Source: Methanolacinia petrolearia DSM 11571 (GTDB taxonomy: Archaea; Halobacteriota; Methanomicrobia; Methanomicrobiales; Methanomicrobiaceae). From it: a stretch of DNA of 64,000 nt. The notes under the pieces were generated by a model, which had not been told where the DNA came from, ran no database searches, and saw only the letters and a program-made list of their open reading frames with translations. Shown piece after piece: positions 25,270 to 33,597 of this stretch; position 1 is the stretch's first letter, and each line of letters starts with the position of its first letter. The stretch covers positions 2,604,001 to 2,668,000 of the forward strand of contig NC_014507.1 in the NCBI RefSeq assembly GCF_000147875.1, given 5' to 3'. The position numbers and the translations under genes were made by a program.

Positions 25270-26487
25270 TCAAACCTTATCTTCTTCTCTTTTTCTGTAG
25301 ACAAAGTAGTAATAGCCGCCTGCTGCTGCGGCGATCAGGATGATAATGCCGACTATCAGGCCGGTTTCGTCATTATTTCTCCTTATCGAGAGAGTAAGAG
25401 GATAGACGGATTCATGAACGCCCGTATCGTCCTCGTACGAGATCGTGAGCGAGTAATCATATTCTCCCGGAGAACCTGCATCAAGGGTAAAAACTGCCGG
25501 TGCATCGTTTCCAGGCTTTATTTTACCGATATATGCCTCTTTGTTTCCTTCAAAAGGCAGGTCTATCTTCGCAACAGTCGATTTTGCATCCCCTGTTCCG
25601 GTATTCTCCATCCTTATCGTGAGATCGACTTCCTGACCACCCGTAATCCGTACGGGATCGGTTTTTAATGAGGCAATGCTCAGTTCAGCCTTCCCGTTTA
25701 CATCAAAGGCAATCGCATCGTTCTGATCAGCCGAACTCCCGTCGACTACATTGTATGTGATCTCAAGAGGTATCTCATGAACTCCGGGTTCCATTCCGGT
25801 ATCAGAGATAAATGAGATAATAAATGATTCTGACTCCCCCGACGAGAGATCCGGGATATGAAACGACTGCGAATTTATCACGGCAAGCGATGGATCGTCC
25901 TCGGCCACTCTTATGAAAATATCCTCTGCAGTGCTCTCCCCGCTGTTATAGAGGCTGACTGTGACATTTGCACTGTCTCCGGGCTGAAGTGAGGTATCTC
26001 CGGACTGCCCGACAATCAGTACCGGTTTCCTGAGCGAAGATACCGGCATATCGACATTTACGGGAATGGGATACTGGAGGTTTTCCGAACCCTTCACGCT
26101 GACCCTCAGTATCGCATAGTAGATCCCCCTCTTTTCAGGGGCCTCTATCGCAAATGAGATCTTAACGGACTGTTGCGGGCCAAGGTCACCGGAAAATTCG
26201 GAATTGCCTCCAAGGACCTTTATTTCTTTCCCCCCGTCCAGGAAGACTCCCGTGATAGTAGGATTTATCTCTTTCATCGTCGTGACTATGGAATCGCTTG
26301 TGGTTGTTGTCGACGAAGATGCCGTATTGGTAAGAGTAACCGTGACCATCCCGATATCGCCCGGCATAAGGACCGACGGAACAACCTCGCTGTTTGAAAG
26401 TATAACCGTGGGTCCGTATACACCGGCACTGCACAATCCCGGCAGACACAATATCACTGCAATAGAAACCAGAATATATTTGAGCAC
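25270..26487 (-). CDS. COG1361-type extracellular protein, partner of the ABC exporter
   Basis: This 405-residue exported protein has a signal peptide (MLKYILVSIAVILCLPGLCS) and three or four NEW3/CARDB-like beta-sandwich modules, with phrases such as VPSVLMPGDIGMVTVTLTNT and SLQPGDSANVTVSLYNSGES. A C-terminal transmembrane helix (GLIVGIIILIAAAAGGYYYF) is followed by a basic RKREEDKV tail. It heads the operon with the MacB-type permease and ATPase (6 and 1 base gaps). The domain organisation matches the protein at 4742-6034. It may present or scaffold the export substrate at the cell surface. The promoter on this strand appears to use TTTATAATA around 26527-26535. Confidence 0.85.
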   Translation of the reverse strand: MLKYILVSIAVILCLPGLCSAGVYGPTVILSNSEVVPSVLMPGDIGMVTVTLTNTASSSTTTTSDSIVTTMKEINPTITGVFLDGGKEIKVLGGNSEFSGDLGPQQSVKISFAIEAPEKRGIYYAILRVSVKGSENLQYPIPVNVDMPVSSLRKPVLIVGQSGDTSLQPGDSANVTVSLYNSGESTAEDIFIRVAEDDPSLAVINSQSFHIPDLSSGESESFIISFISDTGMEPGVHEIPLEITYNVVDGSSADQNDAIAFDVNGKAELSIASLKTDPVRITGGQEVDLTIRMENTGTGDAKSTVAKIDLPFEGNKEAYIGKIKPGNDAPAVFTLDAGSPGEYDYSLTISYEDDTGVHESVYPLTLSIRRNNDETGLIVGIIILIAAAAGGYYYFVYRKREEDKV

Positions 26488-26564
26488 TTATTTACACCCC
26501 TCTAAAATGACAGTATAACCCTTATAGTATTATAAATGGCGCTACATCATTTATACAACAATAT

Positions 26565-26596
26565 TGACCATTGTTCATTAAAAAAAATTATGGTCA
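26565..26596. promoter_or_regulatory. Inverted repeat, candidate TetR operator
   Basis: TGACCAT (26565-26571) and ATGGTCA (26590-26596) are perfect inverted repeats 18 bases apart in the divergent region between the exporter operon and the TetR gene. A shorter overlapping pair ACAAT/ATTGT lies at its left edge. The position between both promoters fits an operator controlling the two directions. Confidence 0.45.
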
Positions 26597-26609
26597 CTTT
26601 TACGACTGT

Positions 26610-26619
26610 TATTTAAGTA
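26610..26619 (+). promoter_or_regulatory. Probable TATA box of the TetR gene
   Basis: TATTTAAGTA is centred about 31 bases before the ATG at 26646, which fits a leaderless or nearly leaderless transcript. It lies just downstream of the proposed operator. Confidence 0.45.
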
Positions 26620-26645
26620 AAAACAGAACATAATTGTGTAAGAGT

Positions 26646-27221
26646 ATGCCCAAAGTAGTACCCGGATACAAGGAAGAAGCAAGAAAAAGGATCCTTGAAG
26701 CGGCATTCGGATTATTCTGGAAAAAGGGCTTTCGGGCTACCAAAATGGATGATATTGCACTTGAACTCGGAATAAGCAAAGGTGCAATCTACACATATTT
26801 TAAAGACAAAAAGGACCTTTTTACCCAGGCAACCCAGCATTACAGGCAGGAATTCGAGAGTGACATGACCCACAGAATGAAGAAAAGCGAGGGTCAGGAC
26901 ATCTTTGAGATACTCTTCTATTTATTTACGGAATATCTTAAATTCGGATTTATTCTTCCTTTCGAACTCATGAATCTTGCAGTAAATGACGAAGAGATCA
27001 AATCATTTCTGGTCGAAGACGGGAAAGATGACAGGGAATATTTCATCAAATACCTGACACGTATTCAAAATGAAGGAAAGATCAGAAATAATATAGATAT
27101 TTACGAAATGGCCGATCTCATTATCACATTATTTTACGGCTTATATATGAGCATGTTCCTAAGTGAGGACATCGAAAGAGCAAAGAGAATCTGGGACAAC
27201 GCTGTTGAGAAGTACAAGTAA
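26646..27221 (+). CDS. TetR/AcrR-family transcriptional regulator
   Basis: This 191-residue protein has the canonical TetR N-terminal HTH: ARKRILEAAFGLFWKKGFRATKMDDIALELGISKGAIYTYFKDKKDLF. A variable helical ligand-binding domain follows, with acidic and aromatic residues. I use the ATG at 26646; an upstream in-frame TTG at 26634 would add four residues before the usual start. It is divergent from the ABC exporter operon and separated from it by 158 bp holding an inverted repeat. By the usual logic of TetR-exporter pairs it probably represses that operon until a small ligand binds. The ligand cannot be inferred. Confidence 0.92.
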   Translation: MPKVVPGYKEEARKRILEAAFGLFWKKGFRATKMDDIALELGISKGAIYTYFKDKKDLFTQATQHYRQEFESDMTHRMKKSEGQDIFEILFYLFTEYLKFGFILPFELMNLAVNDEEIKSFLVEDGKDDREYFIKYLTRIQNEGKIRNNIDIYEMADLIITLFYGLYMSMFLSEDIERAKRIWDNAVEKYK

Positions 27222-27234
27222 AAATTTGATTAGA

Positions 27235-28095
27235 TTATTTTCTTAAACAAAGTGCTGCCATTATTCCGATAACAACCACTGCCACTGAAAAGCCCGGCGA
27301 CTGTGTCGCCTCCGGCTGTTTTGTAGCTGAAGTTGTCACTGTCTCGGTTATGGTGGAGGACGGCGTAACAGTCACTCCGGTTTCAGTTCCTTTTTGCACG
27401 ACGTGAATGGCAAAGTCCGAAAAAGGCTGGGGTCCCTCCACCAGTGCCCTGCTGCACACATCAGCTGAAGCCTGCCCTTCCACAAAAGTTACGGCAAGCT
27501 CCGACTGGCAGCCTTCGGGACTCGTAAATATATATTTCTCACCGGGAACCATCGTTGTTTCTGTGAGATAATTCTGTCCCTGCCATCCCTGTGATACGCT
27601 GACATCAGATGAATCTGCCGTGCAGACCGATCCGGTGCATTCATTGCAGTCGGCTGTCATCTCATATGATATCTTGAAATTATTGAAAAACGGGGATACC
27701 AGCAGTGACGGATCGCCCCAGGAATCGGAAAGATATCTTGAGCTTGAATCAGGACGTTCGACACGGGCTACTGTTACAAATATCACTGTAGATACCTCAT
27801 CTCCCGTAAACGTCCCTTGGATAATATCACCTGTTTGGAGATAGTCAAAGATATCTCCGTCCGGAACGGAACCGGTGAGATCCTGTTTATCGAGGGAAGT
27901 CACCGAGTACATAACCCATGATTCGCCATTCCATACCTCGTTCGTATGTAATTTAATCACATTGTCGGCTTCGTTTATCTTAGTAACTTCACCGGACACC
28001 GTTGTCTCCAGCAGGACCGCAGATGCGGAAAATACACACGTGAAGATCAAAATCAGCACTACTAACAGTGCTCTTTTGAAATAACCTAACCTCAC
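27235..28095 (-). CDS. Exported protein with PGF-CTERM-like sorting tail
   Basis: This 286-residue protein has a signal peptide (FKRALLVVLILIFTCVFSASA) and a body with several cysteines (CNECTGSVC and two later ones). A Thr/Ser-rich linker (TVTPSSTITETVTTSATK) leads to the C-terminal SPGFSVAVVVIGIMAALCLRK. That last part has the PGF motif, hydrophobic helix and basic end of a PGF-CTERM signal, which archaeosortases replace with a lipid anchor (family knowledge). The first ~100 residues form a small beta domain (TTVSGEVTKINEADNVIKLH). The start is a GTG at 28095 with GAGGTG upstream. Function is unknown; surface location is a good inference. Confidence 0.75.
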   Translation of the reverse strand: MRLGYFKRALLVVLILIFTCVFSASAVLLETTVSGEVTKINEADNVIKLHTNEVWNGESWVMYSVTSLDKQDLTGSVPDGDIFDYLQTGDIIQGTFTGDEVSTVIFVTVARVERPDSSSRYLSDSWGDPSLLVSPFFNNFKISYEMTADCNECTGSVCTADSSDVSVSQGWQGQNYLTETTMVPGEKYIFTSPEGCQSELAVTFVEGQASADVCSRALVEGPQPFSDFAIHVVQKGTETGVTVTPSSTITETVTTSATKQPEATQSPGFSVAVVVIGIMAALCLRK

Positions 28096-28173
28096 TTATA
28101 CACACCTCTTCCGATATCCGCCCGTCAAATATCTACGGGCATCTATAGCATACTTAATGATATAAATTATTGT

Positions 28174-29349
28174 TTATAAGGGTTGTTCACCTGTTTCCCC
28201 CGGATAATACTGGTAGAGCTTGAGCAGCATCTTGGTATTCGGGGAGATCAGGCACACGGGGAAGTACCCTCCAAAATTGTGATAATCCGTCCTAAGAAGG
28301 TTCATTTCAAGAGCTGACCTCTCTGCCGAGAACAGCAGTTCACTGTCTTCAGGGTCAATCCCGTCATCATCACTTAATCCTTCAGGTTCGATGGAATACA
28401 TTTTGCTGCGCAGTTTTTCAAGAAACAGTAGCTTTAATTTGAGGAAATTTTCCACGATTCTCCTGCTTGATCCTCCCTGAATATACCTTACCAGTATTAC
28501 CTGTGATATCAGGACTATAACGAAGAATATTATTTTAAATTCCTCTTCTGAGCCGCCTTCCAGGATCCTGCCGAGTGTAAACCCGGGAAGAAGAAGTGCA
28601 AGGAGCATAACAACTCCGGCAACTGCCGCAAGTACCGCAATAATCATGATATATTTGAAAAAAGTCAGAAATCCGGTATGATAACTCTTTTTTGCACGGA
28701 CCTTCAGACCCAGCAGATATGAAAGGAATTCATCCGAATACGGTTTAACGAACCATATTCCCGTATAAAACACAATGATTGCAAAACACTGTACGAGAAG
28801 CATTCCAAAGGTAAACCTGTCAAAGATGTTCCAGAAATAAAGCATGGCTCCAAAGATCATGCTGAGAAGAAAAATTCCTATAAACCCGGGTGCCAGCGGC
28901 TGACAATTTATAAAAAAGAGTTTCCACCCGAATTCGGCAAAAAATTTCTTTTCTTTCTTTACCACCTTCATGCTGCCTTTTAGATCCCCGACAATCCCGC
29001 GGGCACTGAAATCCTTGTTCCTGGCCGATTCAACCCCTCTCTCACGCCCTGTCGGAAGGAGGAATATGAACGGATTAAACATAAGAAACACAAATGAGGA
29101 AACCAGCCAGTATATAAAGAAATTTACAGGAGACTGAATAAAGACCGCTATGAGGGCAATGACAGCCAGTGCAATTATGAGAGTAGTATACCTGAGTTTC
29201 AGGGAGAAGAGGGAAAGATTGTCTATCTCCTCCTGAACCTTCACCGTCTCTTCGTCAATTTGTTCGAGAAGTTTAACCTTTCTTCTCCTGTATTCCCCGG
29301 CTTTCATAATTGTCTCATCAGGGAGTGTTTTCTTGAATATATTGTTCAT
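28174..29349 (-). CDS. Multi-spanning membrane protein of unknown function
   Basis: This 391-residue protein has a short cytoplasmic-looking N-terminus rich in charged helices (EYRRRKVKLLEQIDEETVKVQ). About seven hydrophobic segments follow (for example LIIALAVIALIAVFI, FIGIFLLSMIFGAMLYF and MIIAVLAAVAGVVMLLALLL). A soluble C-terminal region of about 90 residues contains an acidic stretch (GLSDDDGIDPEDSELLF). I do not recognise the family. It lies 26 bases downstream of the first Isf-type flavoprotein gene on the same strand, so the two may share a transcript. Confidence 0.6.
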   Translation of the reverse strand: MNNIFKKTLPDETIMKAGEYRRRKVKLLEQIDEETVKVQEEIDNLSLFSLKLRYTTLIIALAVIALIAVFIQSPVNFFIYWLVSSFVFLMFNPFIFLLPTGRERGVESARNKDFSARGIVGDLKGSMKVVKKEKKFFAEFGWKLFFINCQPLAPGFIGIFLLSMIFGAMLYFWNIFDRFTFGMLLVQCFAIIVFYTGIWFVKPYSDEFLSYLLGLKVRAKKSYHTGFLTFFKYIMIIAVLAAVAGVVMLLALLLPGFTLGRILEGGSEEEFKIIFFVIVLISQVILVRYIQGGSSRRIVENFLKLKLLFLEKLRSKMYSIEPEGLSDDDGIDPEDSELLFSAERSALEMNLLRTDYHNFGGYFPVCLISPNTKMLLKLYQYYPGETGEQPL

Positions 29350-29374
29350 TATATAAGCTCCGTTACTGTTGGGA

Positions 29375-30007
29375 TTACAGGGATTCCTTTTTTTCTGCTG
29401 CCGTACTCTTCTTCAGATCTTCCATCATCCTCACAATCTCCGCACCCTTTTTTTCCGCGTCTGGCAGTGCATCGGGGTGGCCCTCTATTCCCCCCCACCT
29501 GTCCATTCCCTTCACGGTTATATTTTCATAATAATCTATCCCGAAATCGTTGAAAAAAGCAGTTAGGACGGGATAGGCTCCCAAAAAAACATTGTCGGCA
29601 TCCTGACCCGCTGTCGAGATGAAGATGCCTTTATGAAGCTTGATGTGCTCCGCACTGAATTCAAGATTCCTCAATACGAACTTCCTGGCCCAGAGGAACT
29701 GTCCCCTGTCGATTAGAGCCTTCAGTTCTGATGTAATTCCCATCGAATATATCGGAGATGAAAGAACGAGGACATCTGTCTCTGCGATCCTTTCAAGCAG
29801 GGGCGTCAGGTCATCCTTCACGATACAGACACCTGTCTTGTGGCATTTATTGCAGCCCATGCAGCTCCTGAAACTGAGTTTTTTCAGCAGAACCTTCTCT
29901 ACATCTCCGCCGGCTTCTTCCGCACCTTTCAAAAATGCATCAAGAAGCTTCTCTGTATTCCCTCTGATCCTGGGGCTGCCAGATATTCCAAGTACGCTTA
30001 CAGTCAA
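29375..30007 (-). CDS. Iron-sulfur flavoprotein (Isf-type)
   Basis: This 210-residue flavodoxin-like protein starts VLGISGSPRIRGNTEKLLD, the FMN phosphate loop of the NADPH-dependent FMN reductase fold. It carries the compact cluster motif CMGCNKCHKTGVC (C-x2-C-x2-C-x5-C) characteristic of Isf proteins, which bind a [4Fe-4S] cluster and FMN and shuttle electrons in methanogens, in some cases to O2 or H2O2 (family knowledge). The SSPIYSMGITSELKALIDR segment is the second FMN-binding loop. A homologue is encoded 6 bases upstream (30014-30628), and a third, incomplete in cluster ligands, at 32158. Confidence 0.88.
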   Translation of the reverse strand: MTVSVLGISGSPRIRGNTEKLLDAFLKGAEEAGGDVEKVLLKKLSFRSCMGCNKCHKTGVCIVKDDLTPLLERIAETDVLVLSSPIYSMGITSELKALIDRGQFLWARKFVLRNLEFSAEHIKLHKGIFISTAGQDADNVFLGAYPVLTAFFNDFGIDYYENITVKGMDRWGGIEGHPDALPDAEKKGAEIVRMMEDLKKSTAAEKKESL

Positions 30008-30013
30008 TTCTTT

Positions 30014-30628
30014 TCACTCCTCTCTCAGTCTGCGGATATGCACTGCGATATCTTCGCATGCCTTTAATGCCTGCTGTTTTGCAGTAGGGTGCGCCCTTAT
30101 CTCTCCTTTTTTATCGACATTATTTATCATAAGGTAAAACATGTCCTTGTCCCTGATCCCCGCGAGATGGAAGAAGCATTTTACGGAGGGGATCGCCCCG
30201 TCGAATACCCAGTCCCAGTCCTGCCCCGCGGTTGAGATGAAAAGGCCAGCTTTTTTCCCCCGTTTTTCAGTAGGGATTATCGGCTGTTTGAGAACATATC
30301 TCCGCGACCTGAATACCTGCATCCTGTCAATCAGGGCCTTTACCTGCGCACACAGTCCCATGCAGAATATAGGTGATGAGAAGATGATCACGTCCGCTCC
30401 TGTGATCTTATCCTCGAGCATCTTCATATCGTCATTGATAACACATATGCCCTCTTTTTCACAGGCATTGCAGCCCCTGCACGGATTTACTTCTATCTTC
30501 GAGAGTATTATCTTTTCAACCACTATGCCCGGGTGGCCTGATAAATACCCGATTACATAATCGAGGAGGTCTTCGGAGTTCCCGTGGCGCCTTGGACTGC
30601 CGGCTATTGCCAGTACGGATATATCCAT
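30014..30628 (-). CDS. Iron-sulfur flavoprotein (Isf-type), paralogue
   Basis: This 204-residue protein resembles the downstream flavoprotein. It has the FMN loop VLAIAGSPRRHGNSEDLLD, the cluster motif CRGCNACEKEGIC with the same spacing, and SSPIFCMGLCAQVKALIDRM for the flavin ring. The two genes are 6 bases apart and likely arose by duplication. Upstream on the same strand, 52 bases away, is the peroxiredoxin gene, so this pair belongs to a redox or oxygen-defence block. The electron donor (ferredoxin in characterised Isf) is not encoded here. Confidence 0.87.
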   Translation of the reverse strand: MDISVLAIAGSPRRHGNSEDLLDYVIGYLSGHPGIVVEKIILSKIEVNPCRGCNACEKEGICVINDDMKMLEDKITGADVIIFSSPIFCMGLCAQVKALIDRMQVFRSRRYVLKQPIIPTEKRGKKAGLFISTAGQDWDWVFDGAIPSVKCFFHLAGIRDKDMFYLMINNVDKKGEIRAHPTAKQQALKACEDIAVHIRRLREE

Positions 30629-30680
30629 ATTATTAAGCTTAATTTGAAACGAAAACTAAAAAGGATTTTGGGTTAGGGAT

Positions 30681-31337
30681 TCAGAGTTTTTTGAAGCAGA
30701 GATAGAAATCCTTGCATTCGTACCCTTCGGAGAGCCTCTTTTCCATATCTTTCTGGTTTACAGGCGGCGGAACGATTACTTTATCGCCCGGCTGCCAGTT
30801 TGCCGGAGTTGCTATGCCATGCTCGTCACTGGCCTGGAAAGCACGGAGCATTCTTAATATCTCCTGCATGTTTCTGCCGTTTGAGAGAGGGTAATACAGC
30901 ATTGCACGAAGTACTCCCACAGGATCGATGAAGAATACGGTTCTTACAGTTGAAGTGCTGCTCTGTCCGGGTTGCACCATTCCGTAGAGGTTCGCGACCT
31001 TCATATCGAGATCCGCAATTACAGGGAACGGGATCTCCACTCCCATCTTCTCTTTGATGTTTCTTACCCAAGCCAGGTGTGAATGAACACTGTCGATCGA
31101 AAGACCGATTAACTGTGTATTGAGTGATTTCAGCTCGTCATAGATCTCTGCAAAGCCCATGAATTCAGTAGTACAAACCGGGGTGAAGTCGGCGGGATGG
31201 GAGAACAATATGACCCACGAACCCTCGAAGTCCGAAAGCTTTAGCGGGCCGTGAGTTGTAACAGCCTGAAAGTCAGGAGCTTTTTCTCCAAGAACGGGTA
31301 ACCTTGGACCTCTGTCCATTTCAACATCCTCACACAT
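30681..31337 (-). CDS. Peroxiredoxin (Prx6-type archaeal thioredoxin peroxidase)
   Basis: This 218-residue protein reduces peroxides through the peroxidatic cysteine in HPADFTPVCTTE. The length and long C-terminal arm place it with archaeal Prx6-type enzymes. The tail contains two more cysteines six residues apart (ECKDFYLC), the spacing found in the Aeropyrum enzyme, where one acts as resolving residue (family knowledge). The ATG at 31337 has GGAGG six bases before it. It is followed by two Isf genes and preceded by the AhpD-like, desulforedoxin and rubredoxin-like genes on the same strand. Confidence 0.93.
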   Translation of the reverse strand: MCEDVEMDRGPRLPVLGEKAPDFQAVTTHGPLKLSDFEGSWVILFSHPADFTPVCTTEFMGFAEIYDELKSLNTQLIGLSIDSVHSHLAWVRNIKEKMGVEIPFPVIADLDMKVANLYGMVQPGQSSTSTVRTVFFIDPVGVLRAMLYYPLSNGRNMQEILRMLRAFQASDEHGIATPANWQPGDKVIVPPPVNQKDMEKRLSEGYECKDFYLCFKKL

Positions 31338-31355
31338 GATTCTGCCTCCAAAATT

Positions 31356-31694
31356 TTATTTATAGGTCTCTTCGAGTTTTGCTTTGCCGTAAGCATAGGC
31401 GGGCATTCCGGAGAGCAGGAATGCAACACGAAGACCTTCTTCAATTTCTTCTTTCTTTACTCCAAGCTTCTTTGCACCTGCAATTTGTGCCTGTACAGCA
31501 TGCTCATCACGAAGCGCTGCGGCAATTGAAATGGCGATAACCTTCTTGATCTGCCTTGAAAGGGCACCGTCGTCCCATATCAGGTTGTCAAGCGCCAGTA
31601 TTTTGTCATGAAGCTCGGGATTTTTCTCGGCAAGTTCCCTGAAGATTACGGGGATCTTACCAATTTTCTTTTCCAGATCATTCATATCTGACAT
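31356..31694 (-). CDS. Carboxymuconolactone decarboxylase/AhpD-fold protein without catalytic cysteines
   Basis: This 112-residue protein has the all-helical CMD fold, with LSRQIKKVIAISIAAALRDEHAVQAQIAGAKKLGV... in the core region. AhpD-type members have a CxxC and histidine there that reduce peroxiredoxins. Here both cysteines are absent and only the histidine of DEHA remains, so disulfide chemistry is unlikely. A strong AGGAGG precedes the ATG at 31694. It lies 18 bases upstream of the peroxiredoxin gene and 3 bases downstream of the desulforedoxin gene, a position that would suit a peroxiredoxin partner despite the missing residues. Confidence 0.85.
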   Translation of the reverse strand: MSDMNDLEKKIGKIPVIFRELAEKNPELHDKILALDNLIWDDGALSRQIKKVIAISIAAALRDEHAVQAQIAGAKKLGVKKEEIEEGLRVAFLLSGMPAYAYGKAKLEETYK

Positions 31695-31697
31695 CTT

Positions 31698-31826
31698 TCA
31701 CTCCTCCTGGAGAGTCATAGGTTCGCCGCAGCAGACAAGTTCGCCGCCGCCGACTTCAATAACTTTCACTACATTGCCGCATATTTCGCAGACAAATACC
31801 TCTCCTTCGCTCTTTACATTTACCAT
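31698..31826 (-). CDS. Desulforedoxin-like 42-residue protein
   Basis: An ATG at 31826 opens a 42-codon frame ending in TGA at 31698-31700. The product reads [20 protein letters not shown], continues [17 protein letters not shown] and ends TLQEE. The four cysteines (CEIC and adjacent CC) are the iron-binding pattern of desulforedoxin and of the N-terminal domain of desulfoferrodoxin. It is a mononuclear rubredoxin-type iron protein that carries electrons. The stop lies three bases before the AhpD-like start and supplies that gene's ribosome-binding region. No superoxide reductase domain follows, so this is the free small form. Confidence 0.9.
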   Translation of the reverse strand: MVNVKSEGEVFVCEICGNVVKVIEVGGGELVCCGEPMTLQEE

Positions 31827-31849
31827 GCTTTTAGCTCCTAAAATTGATT

Positions 31850-32065
31850 TTATCTCTTGGGAGGATTCTTTGCATCTTCGGGAGTTTTTATATCAGGCCG
31901 GATATGCGTAATCGGGAAACACTGGTACATCTCGCAAGCACATTTTGGGCATTTTCGGAGATCCTGTTCGGTATCGTTTATCTCGAACTCAAAACCGCAG
32001 TCAACACAGACGTATTTCCCGGGACCTACCTTTTCACCCGATTTCACTTTTTTCACTTCTGCCAT
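31850..32065 (-). CDS. Rubredoxin-like zinc-ribbon protein
   Basis: From the ATG at 32065 (GAGGAAAAGAG upstream) this is a 71-residue protein with one metal knuckle pair, [24 protein letters not shown] third cysteine pair-like stretch, CEMYQC, follows, and the C-terminal tail is hydrophilic and proline-rich. The spacing resembles rubredoxin/rubrerythrin-type metal sites, so it could carry electrons with iron or be structural with zinc. It begins the redox gene row and lies 23 bases before the desulforedoxin. The longer frame to 32098 lacks a good start. Confidence 0.75.
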   Translation of the reverse strand: MAEVKKVKSGEKVGPGKYVCVDCGFEFEINDTEQDLRKCPKCACEMYQCFPITHIRPDIKTPEDAKNPPKR

Positions 32066-32157
32066 AACTCTTTTCCTCAGATTTTGATTTAGATGCAATC
32101 TATTTATGTGTTTTGACAGAGGCCAATTTTAAATAAATAAAGGTTTTATGAGAAGAT

Positions 32158-32769
32158 ATGACTGTAAAAATAATTGCACTGATGGGAAGTCCGCTTCCCG
32201 AAGGAAATACAGGCAAACTTCTGGAAGAGGCGACGAGAGGTGCAAAAGATGCAGGATGCAGCGTTGCACGGGTAAATGTATGCGATCTCAGTTTTTCAGG
32301 ATGCATGGAGTATTACTACTGCGAGAAGAACGATTCCTGCTACATAAACGACGAATTCTCACCCTTTCTCCAGCGTTTCAAAAATATGGACGGGCTGATT
32401 ATCGCAACCCCTGTCATGACCATGGGAGTTCCCGGCCAGCTCAAGTCATTTATGGATCGTTTTCAGGTCTATTTTATGGCCAAATACAAAAGAAACCAGC
32501 CTCTCATAACGAAAGAGCAAAAGAAATGGAGACGCACCCTTCTCCTTTCAATCGGCGGAATGAACATAAAAAACGATTTCGACGGGATAAAACTCACGAC
32601 CGAATCTTTTTGCGACATTATAGACTGCCCGTACTATGACGGGGTCTTCCAGAATAATATGGACGAAGTAAAAGACATAACTACAAGGACAGATATCATG
32701 GAAGCGGCATACAACAAGAGTTTCCGGATGTGCAGCGAAATAACTGAGAATAAAGAAAAATATTCCTAA
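32158..32769 (+). CDS. Isf-like flavoprotein with incomplete cluster motif
   Basis: This 203-residue flavodoxin-fold protein starts IIALMGSPLPEGNTGKLLEE, with the FMN loop, and has the second loop ATPVMTMGVPGQLKSFMDRF. At the position of the Isf cluster motif it reads CMEYYYCEKNDSC, which keeps three of four cysteines (first, third and fourth). A normal [4Fe-4S] cluster is therefore doubtful and an FMN-only oxidoreductase is likely. It is divergent from the redox row and converges on radC, overlapping it by four bases. Confidence 0.85.
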   Translation: MTVKIIALMGSPLPEGNTGKLLEEATRGAKDAGCSVARVNVCDLSFSGCMEYYYCEKNDSCYINDEFSPFLQRFKNMDGLIIATPVMTMGVPGQLKSFMDRFQVYFMAKYKRNQPLITKEQKKWRRTLLLSIGGMNIKNDFDGIKLTTESFCDIIDCPYYDGVFQNNMDEVKDITTRTDIMEAAYNKSFRMCSEITENKEKYS

Positions 32770-33425
32770 AGAAGCCCGCGCTCTTTAAAACTGACATATC
32801 CCCTTTTTGCGGTTATGATATGATCCAGAACCCCGATTCCAAGAATTTCAGCCGCTTCGTACAGCCTTTTCGTGATATCGACGTCCTGAACTGACGGCTC
32901 GGGGCTTCCGGAAGGGTGATTATGAACGAAAAGAACTGATGCCGCTCTGTCTGTTATGGCGTCGGCAAATACCTCTCGCGGGTGGACAGGGCTGTGGTTG
33001 AGGAGGCCTACCGTCACAATCCTTTGCTCAATAAGCTCTCCCGCCCCGTTAAGGGTCATACATATGAAATATTCCTGTTTTTTCGACCTGAGATGATCTA
33101 CAAGAGGCAGGACATCTCCCGGCTTTTCAATCTTATAGGTGCTCCCGCCGGAGTATCTTCTCGCAAGTTCGAATGCAGCAACCATCTGCGAGGCTTTGGT
33201 CGTCCCAATTCCGTTTATTTCAAGGAATTCATTATAGGAGGGTCTTCCTCTTTTTTCTTTAAGCAGTTTCTCTATATCTGCCGATATTGCATTTACATCG
33301 CGCCCCGAGATGCCCCGGCCGATAATTGCAGCAATAAGCTCATTATTTGAAAGATTTTCAACACCAAGCCGGGCAATTTTTTCCCGCGGCCTGTCGGTAT
33401 CCCTGATCTCTTTTATAGATTTCAT
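32766..33425 (-). CDS. radC: RadC-family JAB/MPN domain protein
   Basis: This 219-residue protein has an N-terminal helix-hairpin-helix region (LSNNELIAAIIG to GIGTTKASQMVAAFELARR) and a C-terminal JAB/MPN+ metalloprotease-like domain. The zinc motif is complete: HNHPSGSPEPSVQD, with an upstream glutamate in HPREVFADAI. The historical assignment to DNA repair is weak and the biochemical role is uncertain. Length is typical. It is a single gene, overlapping the end of the flavoprotein gene tail to tail by four bases. Confidence 0.92.
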   Translation of the reverse strand: MKSIKEIRDTDRPREKIARLGVENLSNNELIAAIIGRGISGRDVNAISADIEKLLKEKRGRPSYNEFLEINGIGTTKASQMVAAFELARRYSGGSTYKIEKPGDVLPLVDHLRSKKQEYFICMTLNGAGELIEQRIVTVGLLNHSPVHPREVFADAITDRAASVLFVHNHPSGSPEPSVQDVDITKRLYEAAEILGIGVLDHIITAKRGYVSFKERGLL

Positions 33426-33597
33426 CGATCCCCCGTAACCGTCATAATTCAGATATATTACCGAAAGTTCATTAATGGAATGGTTTTTTTGAAATCTTGT
33501 CCCCCCTGTTCGTTGATTGTCGATACGTGGTTCGACCGACAGTGTTTTATTATTTTACACTATTAATTATGTAGAATATCAAAGGAGGTATGATACC

